Origin: Taxillus chinensis
Lineage: Eukaryota; Streptophyta; Magnoliopsida; Santalales; Loranthaceae
DNA length: 64,000 nucleotides
Direction of reading: 5' to 3'
NCBI GenBank assembly: GCA_023512835.1
Contig: CM042088.1
Span: forward strand, 11,524,078-11,588,077
How positions within the stretch are numbered: the first letter of the stretch is position 1; each line of letters starts with the position of its first letter. Shown here one piece after another: positions 8,193 through 20,294 of the stretch. The translations under genes were made by a program, and so were the position numbers. Under the pieces are notes generated by a model. That model did no database searches. It saw only the letters and a program-made list of their open reading frames with translations, and was not told where the DNA came from.

Positions 8193-11100
8193 TGTCATCA
8201 CCGGATTTTGTCCAGGAGGGAAACCACTTTTGGGGAGCGACTCCCCCCCAACCTCCATTTGAATGGTGAAAAATACGGAGTCGCCACCAACCGTTTTTGG
8301 GGTGCGGTTGGCCACCTAAACTTAAAATTAATCTATGCCGCTTGGGGAAGGGCTCGGGAGTTGATTATGCGTGGGGAAGGACTAACACCCCCACGACGCC
8401 CTTTCGGTACCTATCTTAAGAGTGTGAGGTTTATAACTTGTTTTAATTATTCGACCTAAACGTAATTAGCCTAAAGGTGATGTGAAACTTAACAGATGCC
8501 CTAAAGTCTACTCTTTTTATTTTCCTAGGTTGTTTGTTAAAGTCAAATTAGATTCCATTTATCCTAAATATGTAAGGGAAGTCTTATGATTTAATTTTAC
8601 CATTTTCTTTTCTAAGTTATTTGTTAACATTAGAATTAAATTCAATTTGCCATAAGCACCTAAAGGAAGTCCTACAATTTGTTTTGCCTACTTTTATTTC
8701 TACATTCTTTATTGAAGTTTAACGTTAAATAGTTGAAATTATTTTTAAATCGCACGCTATTAAAGGTAAAAGCACTACGCATATATCTAAATTAAACCAA
8801 GATAATTTAAGAGTTTTTTGTTTTTTTGGTTTTTTGTTTTTTTTGTTTTTTTTTTGGTAAAAGAAAAAGGGCAAATAAAAAAAACAATTGCGTTTGCAAA
8901 ATTTGTTTGATTGCTTTTTTTTTTCAAAAGGTTTTTTTTTGAAAGGTTTTTTTATTTGTCTAATTTATTTATTTATTTATTATCTTTTTAAAGATGAAAA
9001 AACTAAATGCAAAAATAATAAAAAACAAGTAAGGTGTGTGATAATGTGTCATCCAAAACTAAACAAGCTCACTTTTTCTCTCTTTTACTGCTTTTCTTTT
9101 TCTCTCTTTTTTTCTTTTTTTTTTTTTTTTTTTGTCTTTTTTTTTTAAAAAGTTACGAATGTATTGGGCTACTTAGCCCATAATTACAAAATTAACATTG
9201 GCTCAAATCTAACAACTTGTCCTACAGCCCAATATAAAATGGAACATATCAAATTTAAATACATCAAATCTATACTACGCAAGTTGACCAAACTGAAAAT
9301 GCGCGATGCAGGGGGAAGTAGCGTCCATGCTAGACCTCGTTCAGCCCACGTTGAAACAAAACATGACACAAACAAAATAAGAAGAAAAAAACAAAAAAAA
9401 AAACAATGGAAATATAGTGAGAAAACAGCAACGAGAAAGAGCCATAATGATCTCGGAAGACACACAATAAAACACAGATTCAAATAGCCAAATGACGTCC
9501 AGGCAGAAAATAAAGTCCATGCCAATGCACCCACACGTTGAAAGAAATAGCCTAGAAAGTTAAAGAAAGAGCAAAGCGTTCATGTTTTTTTTTTAAAACA
9601 ACAAAACAGATTCCAAGCAAAGCGCATACCCACGTTCGGAAACTAGATTAGAGTTTGAAAACCAGAGGACTCACATTTTTGAAATAAACAGAGGACTAAA
9701 CTAAAAAAAACAACACACTCATGTCTTTGAAAGTCAGAGGACTCACACGTCCAAACACACTCACGTTTTAAAAACCACCACTGGATTCATACATTTTCAA
9801 AGCCAGATCAGCACATTATATGCTTTTGAAAACCAGATTGAAATGAATGAAACATAACCCAGATCATATGTTCACCCGTTTATCACATCTCTTTTTTTTA
9901 TGCACCCATCACCGTGAGAAAGCAACACAAACAGAAGTAAATGGATAGCACAAATATAAATCAGAGAGCGTAGACAACAAGAGAGAAACTCAATACCAGG
10001 CACACACACACGGATTAACTAGCCTTCCATCAGACAGAAACTCACGCAACGTATAGTTAATTCCATGAGGACTCAGGTAGCAAAACAAAAAGAACGAGCA
10101 GAGAGGAGAACTCATCTAGCCAAAATGTTACCGGGAAAAGGAAGCACTGCCAAAGATGTGTTTCCTCCTTGATGCGACGTCCGCTCTTCTGTGCATGACG
10201 TGGATGCCCTCCATGTTGACTATCGACCAATCAATGGCAGCAGCGAATAGTGGCGATGGCGACCTGGCTGCCTTTCGTACCCTCTGAATGCCTTCGGTGT
10301 TACCCCCGACGAACCTCTGATCGACTATTGCAGTACACCGGAACGGTCTCATAAATCCTCATCGTGAGGTCTGTAGGACGACCGGCGATCCAGTCCAACT
10401 CCCCTGCGACCGGCAAGGGGTGTGTCGACAAAGGGGAACTAGGGGGGGTTGTTTGGTTTTGGTGATGGAGGAAAGAAAGGGTTTGGTGTGCGCCAAAGAG
10501 GACCGGGAGAGGTCTGTATTTTTCGGGGAGGAGGAAACGAGAGAGATGGGGGCCTATGGTTGTGAAGATCAGAATTCTCTTTTGGGGCTGGCCAGAGAGG
10601 ATATGGGAAGACGAAAGAGCGAAGGAAGCGATGGGAATTGACTTTGTTTCTAGGGAGGGTGGCGAACTTTGGATTTTCAGGGGAGAAGAGAAAGGTGTGG
10701 TTCGATTTCTTCAGGGGAGAAGAGCAGAGAGGAAGAAGATTGCGTTTTTTTCTTTTCGGCCAGCCAGAGGAAGCAGAGAGGAAGAAGAGAGCGGTTTTAT
10801 AGGCGAGGCGATTAAGGTTTGAAAGGAGGCGCCATTGAATCGGCCATGGGTTAACGCTGCTGGGTGAGGGGTTAAGGCCGAGAGAGGGGAGGGCAACCCA
10901 TGGGTGAACCATGGTTAGGTTGTGAGGGCTGGGTTTGGAGGGATAGGCTGGCGTGGAGCTGGTCATCCGCCTGGTGGTCCTCCGGCGAGGTGGTTTGGCT
11001 GGCGTGGGGTGGTCCTCCGAGATCACGACGGCCTGGGCGCAGCTTTGGCGAAGAAGACGAACGAGGAAGGAGGGAGGAGAGAAACGGACGAGGAAGGTAG

Positions 11101-11839
11101 GTGAAGGTGAAAAGGTTGCGCGTGAGAGAGAGAGAGTGCGTTGTAACAATTTGTTTTTTTATTCTGCTTTGTTGTTTTTTGTTTTGGTTTTTATTTTTTT
11201 TATTGTATTTATTTTCAACCAACGGAGGGTTGACACTTGGCTTGGAGTGGGCGGGAAAGGAGAGAAAAAAAGTAGAACCTGATTTTGTTTTTGGGTTTTT
11301 AACTGACATCTTTTGGTTTTCGGGATTGGCAGGACAAACTGGACTTTAAAACATTTCAAAAAAATTGTTTCGGGACTCGGGATGTCGTGACGAGCGACCC
11401 CGTGTCAATTTTATTGGAAAACAATCATGTATCTACGGAATGTCTGTACTGAGGTTATTTATTACCGAAACAACGTATTTGATTTTCAGTGAAAAACGCC
11501 CTGGGAGCAAATATATATAATATATATGTCAAAATTCTCAGAACGACGAGTAGAATAGGATTATGAGGTTCATGACCTGATCCGAAGTGCCGTTTGAAAA
11601 GTCAATTACCATTTTGACCCCTAATGGCGGCCTGAACGCTGTTTTGACCTCACCTTATTCGTTTGACCTCGGAATCGAGCTTGGTCGAAGGTGTTGATCA
11701 TCAAATTTGATTTTTTATGGCCCAGAACCAGCAGTTGTCACGACTTTATCGTCCTACGAAATTTCAACAAATCGAGATGGCATGAAAGAAAATTGAGTTT
11801 AATGAAATGTGTCCAACCCGGACAAATTAGGGTCCAACA
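8193..11839 (-). mobile_element. Tat1 3' LTR (3647 bp)
   Basis: The plus-strand ends are TGTCATCACCGG at 8193 and GGGTCCAACA at 11839; on the minus strand this is TGTTGGACCC…GATGACA. The polypurine tract abuts 11839. Homology to the 5' LTR is at 8193-8428 and 10528-11246. Open frames inside (for example the long minus frames over 10439-11309) are low complexity and not conserved as protein. Confidence 0.85.
10793..10803 (-). promoter_or_regulatory. Possible TATA box of Tat1 3' LTR
   Basis: Minus-strand CCTATAAAACC is conserved in the 5' LTR at 19840-19850. It is followed on the minus strand by a GA/TC-rich presumed R region. Confidence 0.45.
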
Positions 11840-11853
11840 GCTGCCCCTCTTTG
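11840..11853 (-). promoter_or_regulatory. Tat1 polypurine tract
   Basis: Minus-strand CAAAGAGGGGCAGC directly precedes the 3' LTR start (TGTTGGACC). Confidence 0.75.
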
Positions 11854-12119
11854 TGTATCGTTTGTGTACAAATGGTGCACAAAGATAGGACGGACTTGTT
11901 TTGGACGGGTTGGACTGCTTACCTGGCTTACCTGTGGCCATGGGATGGTTCTGCTTGGAATCGGAGTGCTTGTTGGATCTTGGGATTTACTAGAATAAAA
12001 GCCTAAAAGCTTAGTGGATTGCGAGTTAAAAGAGACATGGGGTGGTGGAAAACCTAAGGGGGTTGATTCAAAAAGAAAAGACATCAAATTAAAAGACTAG
12101 AGCTGACAGAAACATAAAA

Positions 12120-12650
12120 GGCTAGAACTCGAGAGATTTCGCAGAGGCAGGAGGATTACTTGCCTACAATGTGCTGCAGATGACGGAGGATTACTGCCTA
12201 CAATGCAAGGATACTGGAAATTAAAAATCCTAGAAGCTTAGGAATGCAAAAGGCTAGAACCTGAAAGACTTCGTAGAGGGAGGAGGATTACTTGCCTACA
12301 ATGCGTTGCAGAGGCTGGAGGATTACCGCCTACGATGCAAAGATACTGGAAATTAAAAGCCTAGAAGCTTAGGAAAACCTGGAAGACTTCGCAAGAGGCA
12401 GGACGATTACTTGCCTACAATGCGTTGCAGAGGCTGGAGGATTACCGCCTACGATGCAAAGATACTGGAAATTAAAAGCCTAAAAGCTTAGGAAAACCTA
12501 GAAGACTTTGCAGAGGCAGGGAGGTTACTGCCTACAATGCATTGCAGAGGCTGGAGGATTACCACCTACGATGCAAAGATACTGGAAATTAAAAGCCTAG
12601 AAGCTTAGGAATCGAAAAGGCTAGAACCTGAGAATCTTGTTGGAAAACAC
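12120..12650 (-). repeat. ~115-bp tandem repeat in Tat1 3' UTR, about 4.5 copies
   Basis: Units carry GGAGGATTACTTGCCTACAA, GCAGAGGCTGGAGGATTAC and GATACTGGAAATTAAAAGCC. The repeat lies just inside the 3' LTR, where plant Tat/Ogre elements are known to have variable tandem repeats. 11854-12119 is unique non-coding sequence. Confidence 0.85.
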
Positions 12651-15253
12651 TTATTGGAGTTTGATGGAGATGCCTTAGGGGATTGTTGGGCTTGGAAATC
12701 CTGGATTGGTTAATGGTTTCTAAAGTTTGAGGCTTTTGAGAACAACTCACAAAACCTGAATGAGAGAAATGCACCTGATGCATCTATGGATGAATGCAGA
12801 ATACATGAGTGTATGTATGAAATTCTTTTCTTGGCTTAGTGGGGAGCTTAATCCGCTAGGTATTCACTAGGGGAAATATCACAATGCTGTTGAGAAGTTG
12901 TTTTGCTGGGGATCATTCCAGTCATGTTGGGGAACTATGTTTCTTCTTTAGCTAGGGAGTTTTCTAGACTTAACTTCCCCGAGTTGAAGAGCTTGACTTG
13001 AGCACTGTCTTCCTGAATGACAGAGCTCCTTTGCTGAGTAATATCATAAGAGATCCTGCTGGGGAGAAACCCTGCTGGGATAAACATTTTATGTACGAAA
13101 GATGTTTTTTTTCTTTTCAAAACACGTTTTCAAAGTTGATTTTGTTTAAAATAAATTCCAAAACATGGTTATGCAATGCATTCATAACTTGTCGTCCTCT
13201 CATGGCAGTGCTATGAGCCTCTTGGCATCTGTCCACGAAGTTGACTTGAACTTGATTAGCTGGGACTAGGTAATGGTTCTTGATGGCTTGAGGGTTTAAT
13301 TTTCAAAATTTGGAAGTATTTGCTCAATGGTTTTGGGGTTAGAGGCACTAGCACTTTGTGGTTTTGAAGGTTTCCGGGACTGGATTGGATGGTCTTGGAG
13401 ATTGGAAATGTTAATACCCAACGGCTTTGAGGGTTTTTTCTTGTTTATGGATTGTGGATCTTGGTATTCGCTGGCTTTGAGGGTCATGCTGAGGTTATAG
13501 TATGGGCGCTCCATGATTTTGAAGGTTCTGGAGGTTAAGGTCGGATGATAGCCTTGACGCTTTGGGGGTTTTATCCTCAGGGTTTAGAAATGTTGGTACT
13601 TGATGGTTTTGAGGATCTTTGAGATTGAAAGGTTTTTTAAGATTGAGGCTGGATGGTCTCGCATTTTCGGGAGATACCTTGAGAGGTCACTGTGTGAAGT
13701 TTTGCCTTGATCTTGTGGTTGAAAGGACTCTATCTTCTTGAGTTGTTGTTTGGAGCTTTGCATTGGTCTGGAATCTGCTTGCTTTTATGGTTTCGGGCTT
13801 GACCGTTAAAGGTTGTAGCTTTGGCTTCGTTGGATCAGGTGCCTTTGAACATTTGCTGCTTTCATGGCTTTGAATTTTTCTCGCAGTGCCCTTTCGGGTT
13901 TTCACAACACCCGCCTTATATGGATTCTGTTGTCCCTTCTATCTTATAAATGGCTTTGTATTTTACCCTTGATGCCCTTTCGGGTTTTCACCAAGTCCGC
14001 CTCTTGTATTGAAGGTTTCCACCCTCAGTTGAGTACTTGAAAAATAACTTTGATCATTCAATCAGAGAGGACTCTTCTAGGACTGTAACGAAGGCTTGAG
14101 GTTTAAGGGTTTATCAAGAAGGGATATACTAGGCTCAAACCTATTCTAGATTGGATATGATCCATAGCTCAGACTGAACTCTTTAGAAGCTGATTTTTTT
14201 TTTGCCACTCTTTTTGATTTTTGTTTTTTGTTTTTGTTTTTGTTTTTGTTTTGATGGAGAGGGACTAGATTGCCCCAGTGTAGGGCTCTATCCCTATCAG
14301 GAGACTCATGAGACTGATTTTTCTTGAAAATTGCTCCGATGGTCGATTTATTCCTTCCTGAACTGTCCCAGTATGGGTTCAAATCCAAAATGCCCCGATT
14401 TCCTTTTGTTTGTTGTTTCCTCTCCTTTTTCCTTGTTTATTGAGTTCCACTTTTTTTCTCATGCCCCAAAATGCCCCCATTGTAATTTCCTCTCTGTTTG
14501 TTTTTTTTTCTCTTTTTTTTTCTTTCTCCCCAAAGGTTGCCCTAGTTTGACATGAGTTATCCCAATGAGAGACTCTATAAGGCATTAACTGCCCCAGCAT
14601 ATGTACAGAACGGCCTCTCTTAAGGGATTTAACTTTGAAGAACTGCCCCAATGTGGGGTGAACTATGGATCAGGTAATTTGAAGGAAAATTTCATTATAG
14701 GCTCAAAAGGGGTAGCAAGGGTATTATTACGAGGTTAGCACAAAAGATGGCCTCTCCTCACTTTAAATGATCAAATGTGTTCTCAAGTAGTTCAAAGAAA
14801 AGTTATATTTATTGACAGAAGGAAGTTTACCTAACAGTCAATCAAGCCCTTTGCGGATGTCCCTCTCGGTGGGAATGGAGCTCCCCAAAATTGCTTTTCT
14901 TGAACTTCCCGATCTTTTGCACTGAGCTCTTAGAATGATAAGTTGCTTGGACCCTTCTCAGGCTTAGGTTATTGGTTCAATCTCCCTTGTTTCATATGCC
15001 CCTGTTAAGCTTGATACACGTACCATGAGAGTGGACAAGTTATGGACAACTATTGCATACACATGTTATGAAATGTTAAAAACCATTTTAAAACATTTAT
15101 TATCAAAAAGGAGGTGCCTAGCATCTTTTCAAAGCATGAGATAAGAAGTTTCCATGATTTACAAAACAAAGTTTTCACCAAAAAGGGAAATTATTAAAAA
15201 CCATGAGTCTCCATGATATTACTTGAGCACTAGCGATCTATCCTCTAGAGAAC
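12651..15253 (-). other. Tat1 long 3' untranslated region
   Basis: There is no supported gene. The stretch contains degenerate short repeats (TGATGGTTTTGAGGGTTT-like at 13300-13700; GCCCCAGTGTGGGG-like at 14260-14660) and CCCTTTCGGGTTTTCACCA motifs that recur in Tat2 (32800-35300) and Tat3 (50960-51600). Pol would be expected here in an autonomous relative and is absent. Confidence 0.75.
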
Positions 15254-16008
15254 TCAACTGGTTTGCCCTCCTTCGATGGTATGGGAGTTACCAAACCTAC
15301 TCCCAATCACTTGTAGTACCACTCCATGCACGTCATTGAGACTAGTAGACCTTGGCTTGGAAGAGTCACTTTGGCCCTTCGTTGAAAAGTTCAACCACTG
15401 AGCATTCCTCATGGACTGGACTTTCCTCTTAAAGGCGATACAATCTTCAATGTTATGCCCTATTGCCCCAGCATGATATTCACATCGGTCTTTTGGATTG
15501 TACCACTCGGGATAAGGTTGCTTGATTGGTTCTAAAGGGGTTAGAGTCACCATATGGGCTTGCAGTAACTCTTTGTACAGCTTCGAATAAGTCATGGGGA
15601 TGGGGTCAACTTCTGGCTGCTTGAGCTTCTTATTCCTTCTTTCTGTTGGACCGTGAATGTTATCCAAAGGGACGCCTCCATATTTCATTGTTACTGGTCT
15701 CGATCCTTGCCATGCATGCTGATGAGTAGACTGGGGCATATGCATCAAAGAGGTGACAGTTGAGGGGCTATGGGAAACGGTGATGGTATTGGCGTAACAT
15801 GAGGGTTTTGGAAGAGAACCAGTCCATGAGGTCGCTTCACTCCTTATGCTAGTTCAGCAGTTCTTCTCTCAGCTAATTCTACCTTGGTGAGCCCTTCAAC
15901 CAATTCCATTAGCTTCTGGAGTTGACACTTCAGTCCCTGCAAATCCGCATACATTGCTATCTGAGCTTGCTCCACCCTAGCTAATCGGTTGTATAGGTCT
16001 TCAGCCAT
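15254..16008 (-). pseudogene. Second gag-like ORF of Tat1 (no central capsid domain)
   Basis: It starts at ATG 16006-16008 (MAEDLYNRLARVEQAQ). The N-terminal coiled-coil-like segment resembles the start of the full gag upstream, and a Pro-rich linker follows. The C-terminal part (15254-15748, 164 codons) carries YPEWYNPKDRCEYHAGAIGH followed by NIEDC, the Tat-type CX2-H-H-C knuckle also found at the end of the first gag. The central capsid domain is missing. In-frame stops lie near 15848 and 15753. Tat2 has the same ORF in the same place, so this is a feature of the family. Its role is unknown; a duplicated gag that lost its capsid core is the simplest reading. Confidence 0.65.
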
Positions 16009-16215
16009 GTGACTGGACTTTTGATGATAATCTGGTTCAATAAGAGTGTTAAGCTCCCCCTTTTATTTAATATGAAATTTATCAATGGAATGCATGACAT
16101 GTATGCATAAATGTTTAGGATGCGTGGCTCTAGTGAATGTTATGAAGTGCATGTTCTTTGAGAAAGTTTATTTTATTTCAGAACAGAATCCAAACAGGGG
16201 ACACTTTTACAAACA

Positions 16216-17987
16216 CTAGTCTTGAATCACTGAATCATCCAAGAGGCCAACTTCAAGCAGTGACTGAACCCTTCTCTTGAATGCGTTACAGTCGTCCGTT
16301 GAATGTCCAATAGCACCGGCATGGAACTCACAACTCTTTGCAGGATCATACCATTTAAGATAGGGTGGTTGTGGCACGGGAATGGATTCTGGTACCAGCA
16401 AACCGGCTCCTACTAGCTTTGGAAATAATTTTTCATAATCTAGTGGCAGTGGCTCGAAAGGTGCTGCTTTGGATGCCTTTCTCCTAGGTCTTTTGTGCTT
16501 TAAAGTGGAGGATTCGGTTTGCGACGCAGCATGCACTCGGTCCTGGTGAGTAGTCACTTCCGTTATTCTACCCGTCTTGATTCCCAGCTCAATCCTTTCT
16601 CCTGAGGCCACTAGATCATTAAAATTGTTGGTGACATTCCCTACCATTTTTTCATAGTAGACTCCTTGAAGGGTATTGAGAAAAATGGCTGTGAGTTCTT
16701 TCTCAGTTAATGGTGGTTGGACCTCCATTGCAACCTCTCTCCAGCGCCTAGCATAGTCTCTGAAGCTTTCAGTTGACTTTTGTTCTAGTTTGTTGGGTCT
16801 CTAACGTCCCATAGATCAATCCCACATCGGTTAGGGCGAACATTGAGGTCGTCCTAATGAGGAGGCTCATGTGCACCTTGTCACAACGCGTTTTAACGGG
16901 TCACGGCCCATTAGAAACAAATCCGTGCGGGTGTGGCCCATGGGTGGGCGCGCGAGTGCCAAAGCGGACAATATTGTGATAGTGAGTGCCCTGGCCGAGG
17001 TCCAACAAGTGGTATCAGAGCCGGGTCCTCTAGACCGATGGTGGGATTGGGGGGAGACTGTTGGGTCTCTAACGTCCCATAGATCAATCCCACATCGGTT
17101 AAGGCGAACATTGAGGTCGTCCTAATGAGGAGGCTCATGTGCACCTTGTCACAATGCGTTTTAACGGGTCGCGGCCCGTTAGAAACAAATCCGTGCGGGC
17201 TGTGGCCCATGAGTGGGCGCGCGAGTGCCAAAGCGGACAATATTGTGATAGTGAGTGCCCTGGCCGAGGTCCAACACAGTTCTTGTAATGTCAGCCTATC
17301 AGGAGCCAACTCTGTAATATGCTTGTACTGGTTCAGGAAAGCAGTTGCTAGATCTTGCCATGTATTGATGCGACTTTTCTGACATTGAAAATACCATTGA
17401 AGTGGCCCTCCAGTTAGACTCTCTTGGAAACAGTGTATCAGCAGTTTGTCGTTCCCTGCATGAGCATCCATCTTCGTACAATACATGGTCAAATGAAATT
17501 TTGGACCTTGAGTACCATTGAACTTCTCAAACTGGGGCATCTCGAATTTTGGAGGTAAGACTATACCAGGAGCCAAGCACAATTCATCTGGACTGATCAA
17601 GTCATAAGCCTCATTCTTCTCGACTGCTTTCTATCTTTCCTCAAGTTGCGCTATCACAGGCGATTCAATATCTTCTCTAGGTGCGGGGGACATCGGTACA
17701 TTTGCCTCATGCCCCACAGTTGGTGACATAAAATGGACTTGATTCAGAATACCTCGATATGCGAGAGTAGGGTCATGAATTGGTGTCTGCATTTGTGTGA
17801 GACTTGGTGGTTGCAATGTTTCCTGACCTTATTGTTGATTTGGGACTCCTTGTCCTAGGTTTCTGACTAATCTTGACATCATTTCTGTCAGACGGTCCAT
17901 TTTCCCTCGCAAATCCCAGAGATTTGTACACGCTTCTTGATGGGCCTGTTCCAAACTGACCAGTCTGGCCTCTGTGTTCTCTGCCAT
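16216..17987 (-). pseudogene. gag: Tat1 gag, two nonsense codons and a TRIM insertion
   Basis: The likely start is ATG at 17987 (MAENTEARLVSLEQ), opening a coiled-coil segment. One frame continues leftward, broken by TAA at 17829-17831 and TAG at 17631-17633. The capsid-like core is at about 17570-17280 (FEKFNGTQGP, GPLQWYFQC, WQDLATAFLNQY). The frame is interrupted by the TRIM at 16791-17276. Leaving out the TRIM and one 5-bp target copy, the frame continues in register to 16216 and ends with the knuckle CEFHAGAIGHSTDDC. Total coding length would be about 430 codons. The knuckle and core identify a Tat/Ogre-type gag. The protein is dead in this copy. Confidence 0.8.
16791..17276 (+). mobile_element. 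TRIM (terminal-repeat retrotransposon in miniature), 486 bp
   Basis: Two nearly identical direct repeats, 16791-17007 and 17059-17276, both start TGTTGGGTCTCTAACG and end GGTCCAACA. Between them are only 51 bases: a tRNA-iMet PBS (TGGTATCAGAGCC, 17010-17022) and a purine tract (GGGATTGGGGGGAGA, to 17057). Flanking pentamers TAGTT and CAGTT look like a target duplication with one change. There is no coding capacity. It contains no 5S rRNA-like sequence, so it is not a Cassandra-type element. Confidence 0.92.
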
Positions 17988-19355
17988 GGACCAAGTTTGC
18001 TGCTTGCTTCTGAGTAGTTCTGATGAATCAGCAAAATGATAAGCCCCCCATTTGATTTTTTTTTTCACATGAATGTATGCATGAAACTACATGATGTTTT
18101 TTTCTTTCGTCTTTTGGGTTTTCTTTTTCTTTTTCTTTTTCTTTTTTTTTTTTTACACGCATGCATGAATCTTCATAACATGATTTATTGGTGCTTTTTG
18201 GATTTTTTATTTTTCTTTGGTTCTTTGGTTTTTTTCTTGAATGCATGGAACTACATGATGATGTTTTTGATGATTTTTTTTGTTTTATCTTGTTTTTTTT
18301 TGGCATAAATACATATATGGATTTACAATGACATGATTGACTGATGATGATTTTTTTTAATCTTGTTATGATGTTTTTGTTTTACTGGCATGCATGCATG
18401 GATTTACATGATTTGATCGAAGCATGACATGTGTCCTAAGTGTGGGTACCATGGAAAGGTATCTTGTGTAGTAATAAATGTGAAAAGCATAAAGATGTAC
18501 CCGACATGGGCACCCATGAACTAAAGAGGACTAATGTCGCATACACCTAAATTGAATGATGAATTCTTGAATGGACACCTAACTCTACAGTGTTGAGGCG
18601 GTCTATGTGACTGAAAGAATACATGAGGAAGGGAATGGAACACTAATCTTAGGGAATGAATGTCAAGGTTATGTATCCTAGAGTGTATGATAGAATAAGG
18701 CATGATTAGTAAAAAATACAATAATGATACAATTCACATAAAAACAAGGTTAGTGAAAGTAATATAAACAAAGATATAAGACTAAATTCGTAAAAAGAAT
18801 AACACAAATCTTTACAATATAATATAAAAAATACCGTAACAAAACAATATGATATGATGAACCTATCCTTCAAAAGGAAAGCTAAAATGGACAAACAACA
18901 TGTGGGTCAGTGTGCCCCTAATGAGCCATGATTTCTCACCCTATCTTATTCATTGGTCCCCAAGCTTCCTCTCTAGAGGGCTCCGTACACCATGGGATTT
19001 ACCGGAGGGGGGCCTTAAAAGGACGTGCCTTAAAAGGACCTTAAGCCTGAGTGAGGAGTCCGAGATCCCTTCACGGATAATGATCAACGCTCGGGGCACC
19101 CTAATAAACCTCGCTAACCTAAACTGTGATAGAAACCCGGGTAAAAGGTTTATGCATGAATGTAACGATTTAGGGAAAGCGGTAAAGCACAACTATCATG
19201 GCATCAAAGCGCGTAAATCAAAACTATCATGCAATTGGCGATTAAATGAGATAAATAAACGATTAAATAAAGAATAAAAGAATGAAAGAATAAAAACAAT
19301 ATAAAACAAAAAATAAACCTCCTGATCCTAATCCTAGGCCTAACTCTCTAACTGA
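17988..19355 (-). other. Tat1 5' leader
   Basis: This is a long non-coding leader between PBS and gag, with poly-T runs (18055-18360) and repeated CATGCATG-type motifs. A conserved block at 18900-19300 recurs in Tat2 at 36540-36900. No gene is supported. Confidence 0.7.
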
Positions 19356-19373
19356 TCCCCAGCGGAGTCACCA
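19356..19373 (-). promoter_or_regulatory. Tat1 primer binding site
   Basis: Minus-strand TGGTGACTCCGCTGGGGA lies two bases inside the 5' LTR end. It resembles the PBS of Ogre/Tat elements, which I recall as tRNA-Arg type. The tRNA assignment should be checked. Confidence 0.65.
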
Positions 19374-19375
19374 GC

Positions 19376-20294
19376 TGTCATCACCGGATTTCGTCTGGGA
19401 GGGAAACCACTTTTGGGGAGCGACTCCCCCCCAACCTCCATCCGAATGGTGAAAAATACAGAGTCGCCACCAACCGTTTTAGGACTCCTCACTGATTACA
19501 CGGCTCGGGAGTTGATTACGCGTGGGGAAGGACTAGCACCCCCACAATGCCCTTTCGGTACCTATCTTAAGAGTGGGAGGAAACGAGAGAGATGGGGTCT
19601 TATGGTTGTGAAGATCGGAATTCTCTTTTGGGGCTGGCCAGAGAGCATATGGGAAGACGAAAGAGCAAAGGAAGCGATGGGAATCGACTTTGTTTCCAGG
19701 GAGGGTGGCGAGCTTTGGATTTTTAGGGGAGAAGAGAAAGGTGTGGTTCGATTTCTTCAGGGGAGAAGAGCAGAGAGGAAGAAGATTGCATTTTTTTTCT
19801 TTTCGGCCAGCCAGAGGAAGCAGAGAGGAAGAAGAGAGCGGTTTTATAGGCGAGGCAATTAGGGTTTGAAAGGAGGCGCCATTGAATCGGCCATGGGTTA
19901 ACGCTGCTGGGTGAGGGGTTAAGGCCGAGAGAGGGGAGGGCAACCCATGGGTGAACCATGGTTAGGTTGTGAGGGCTGGGTTTGGAGGGATAGGCTGGCG
20001 TGGAGCTGGTCGTCCGCCTGGTGGTCCTCCGACGAGGTGGTTTGGCTGTCGTGGGGTGGTTCTCTGGGATCACGGCGGCCTAGGCACAACTTTGGTGAAG
20101 AAGACGAACGAGGAAGGAGAGAGGAGAGAAACGGACGAGGAAGGTAGATGAAGGTGATAAGGTTGCGCGTGAGAGAGAGAGAGTGCGTTGTAACAATTTG
20201 TTTTTTTTATTCTGCTTTGTTGTTTTTTGTTTTGGTTTTTATTTTTTTTTTATTGTATTTATTTTCAACCAATGGAAGGTTGACACCTGCCTTA
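19376..20294 (-). mobile_element. Tat1 5' LTR, internally deleted and truncated
   Basis: 19376-19574 matches 8193-8428 and 19575-20294 matches 10528-11246 of the 3' LTR. About 2.1 kb in between is missing, and so are the last ~600 bases (LTR start). Tat2 keeps sequence like the missing part, so this is a deletion here and not an insertion in the 3' LTR. Confidence 0.8.

Larger units (their letters stand above)
8193..20294 (-). mobile_element. Tat1: non-autonomous gag-only Tat/Ogre-like retrotransposon
   Basis: On the minus strand the order is 5' LTR (truncated), PBS, leader, two gag-like ORFs, a long 3' UTR with tandem repeats, polypurine tract and 3' LTR. No protease, RT, RNase H or integrase motif appears between gag and the 3' LTR. 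This resembles the class called TR-GAG elements. A TRIM lies inside the first gag. Its 5' LTR is cut off at the junction with G3's LTR remnant, so no target duplication can be seen. Confidence 0.8.

Noticed and set aside
8888..11359. Many long open frames on both strands in the Tat1 3' LTR, including a 236-codon minus frame over 10439-11149
   Set aside because: They are low complexity or overlap in several frames, fall inside an LTR, and the matching 5' LTR shows them shifted or broken.
12651..15253. Hidden pol in Tat1
   Set aside because: No RT (YxDD-like), RNase H or DDE integrase signature was found in any frame, and the region is colinear with equally non-coding Tat2.
17008..17022. tRNA gene remnant
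   Set aside because: The TGGTATCAGAGC strings are primer binding sites next to LTR ends; no cloverleaf surrounds any of them.
16791..17276. Cassandra-type TRIM with 5S rRNA promoter
   Set aside because: No 5S rRNA A-box/C-box-like sequence is visible in either repeat.
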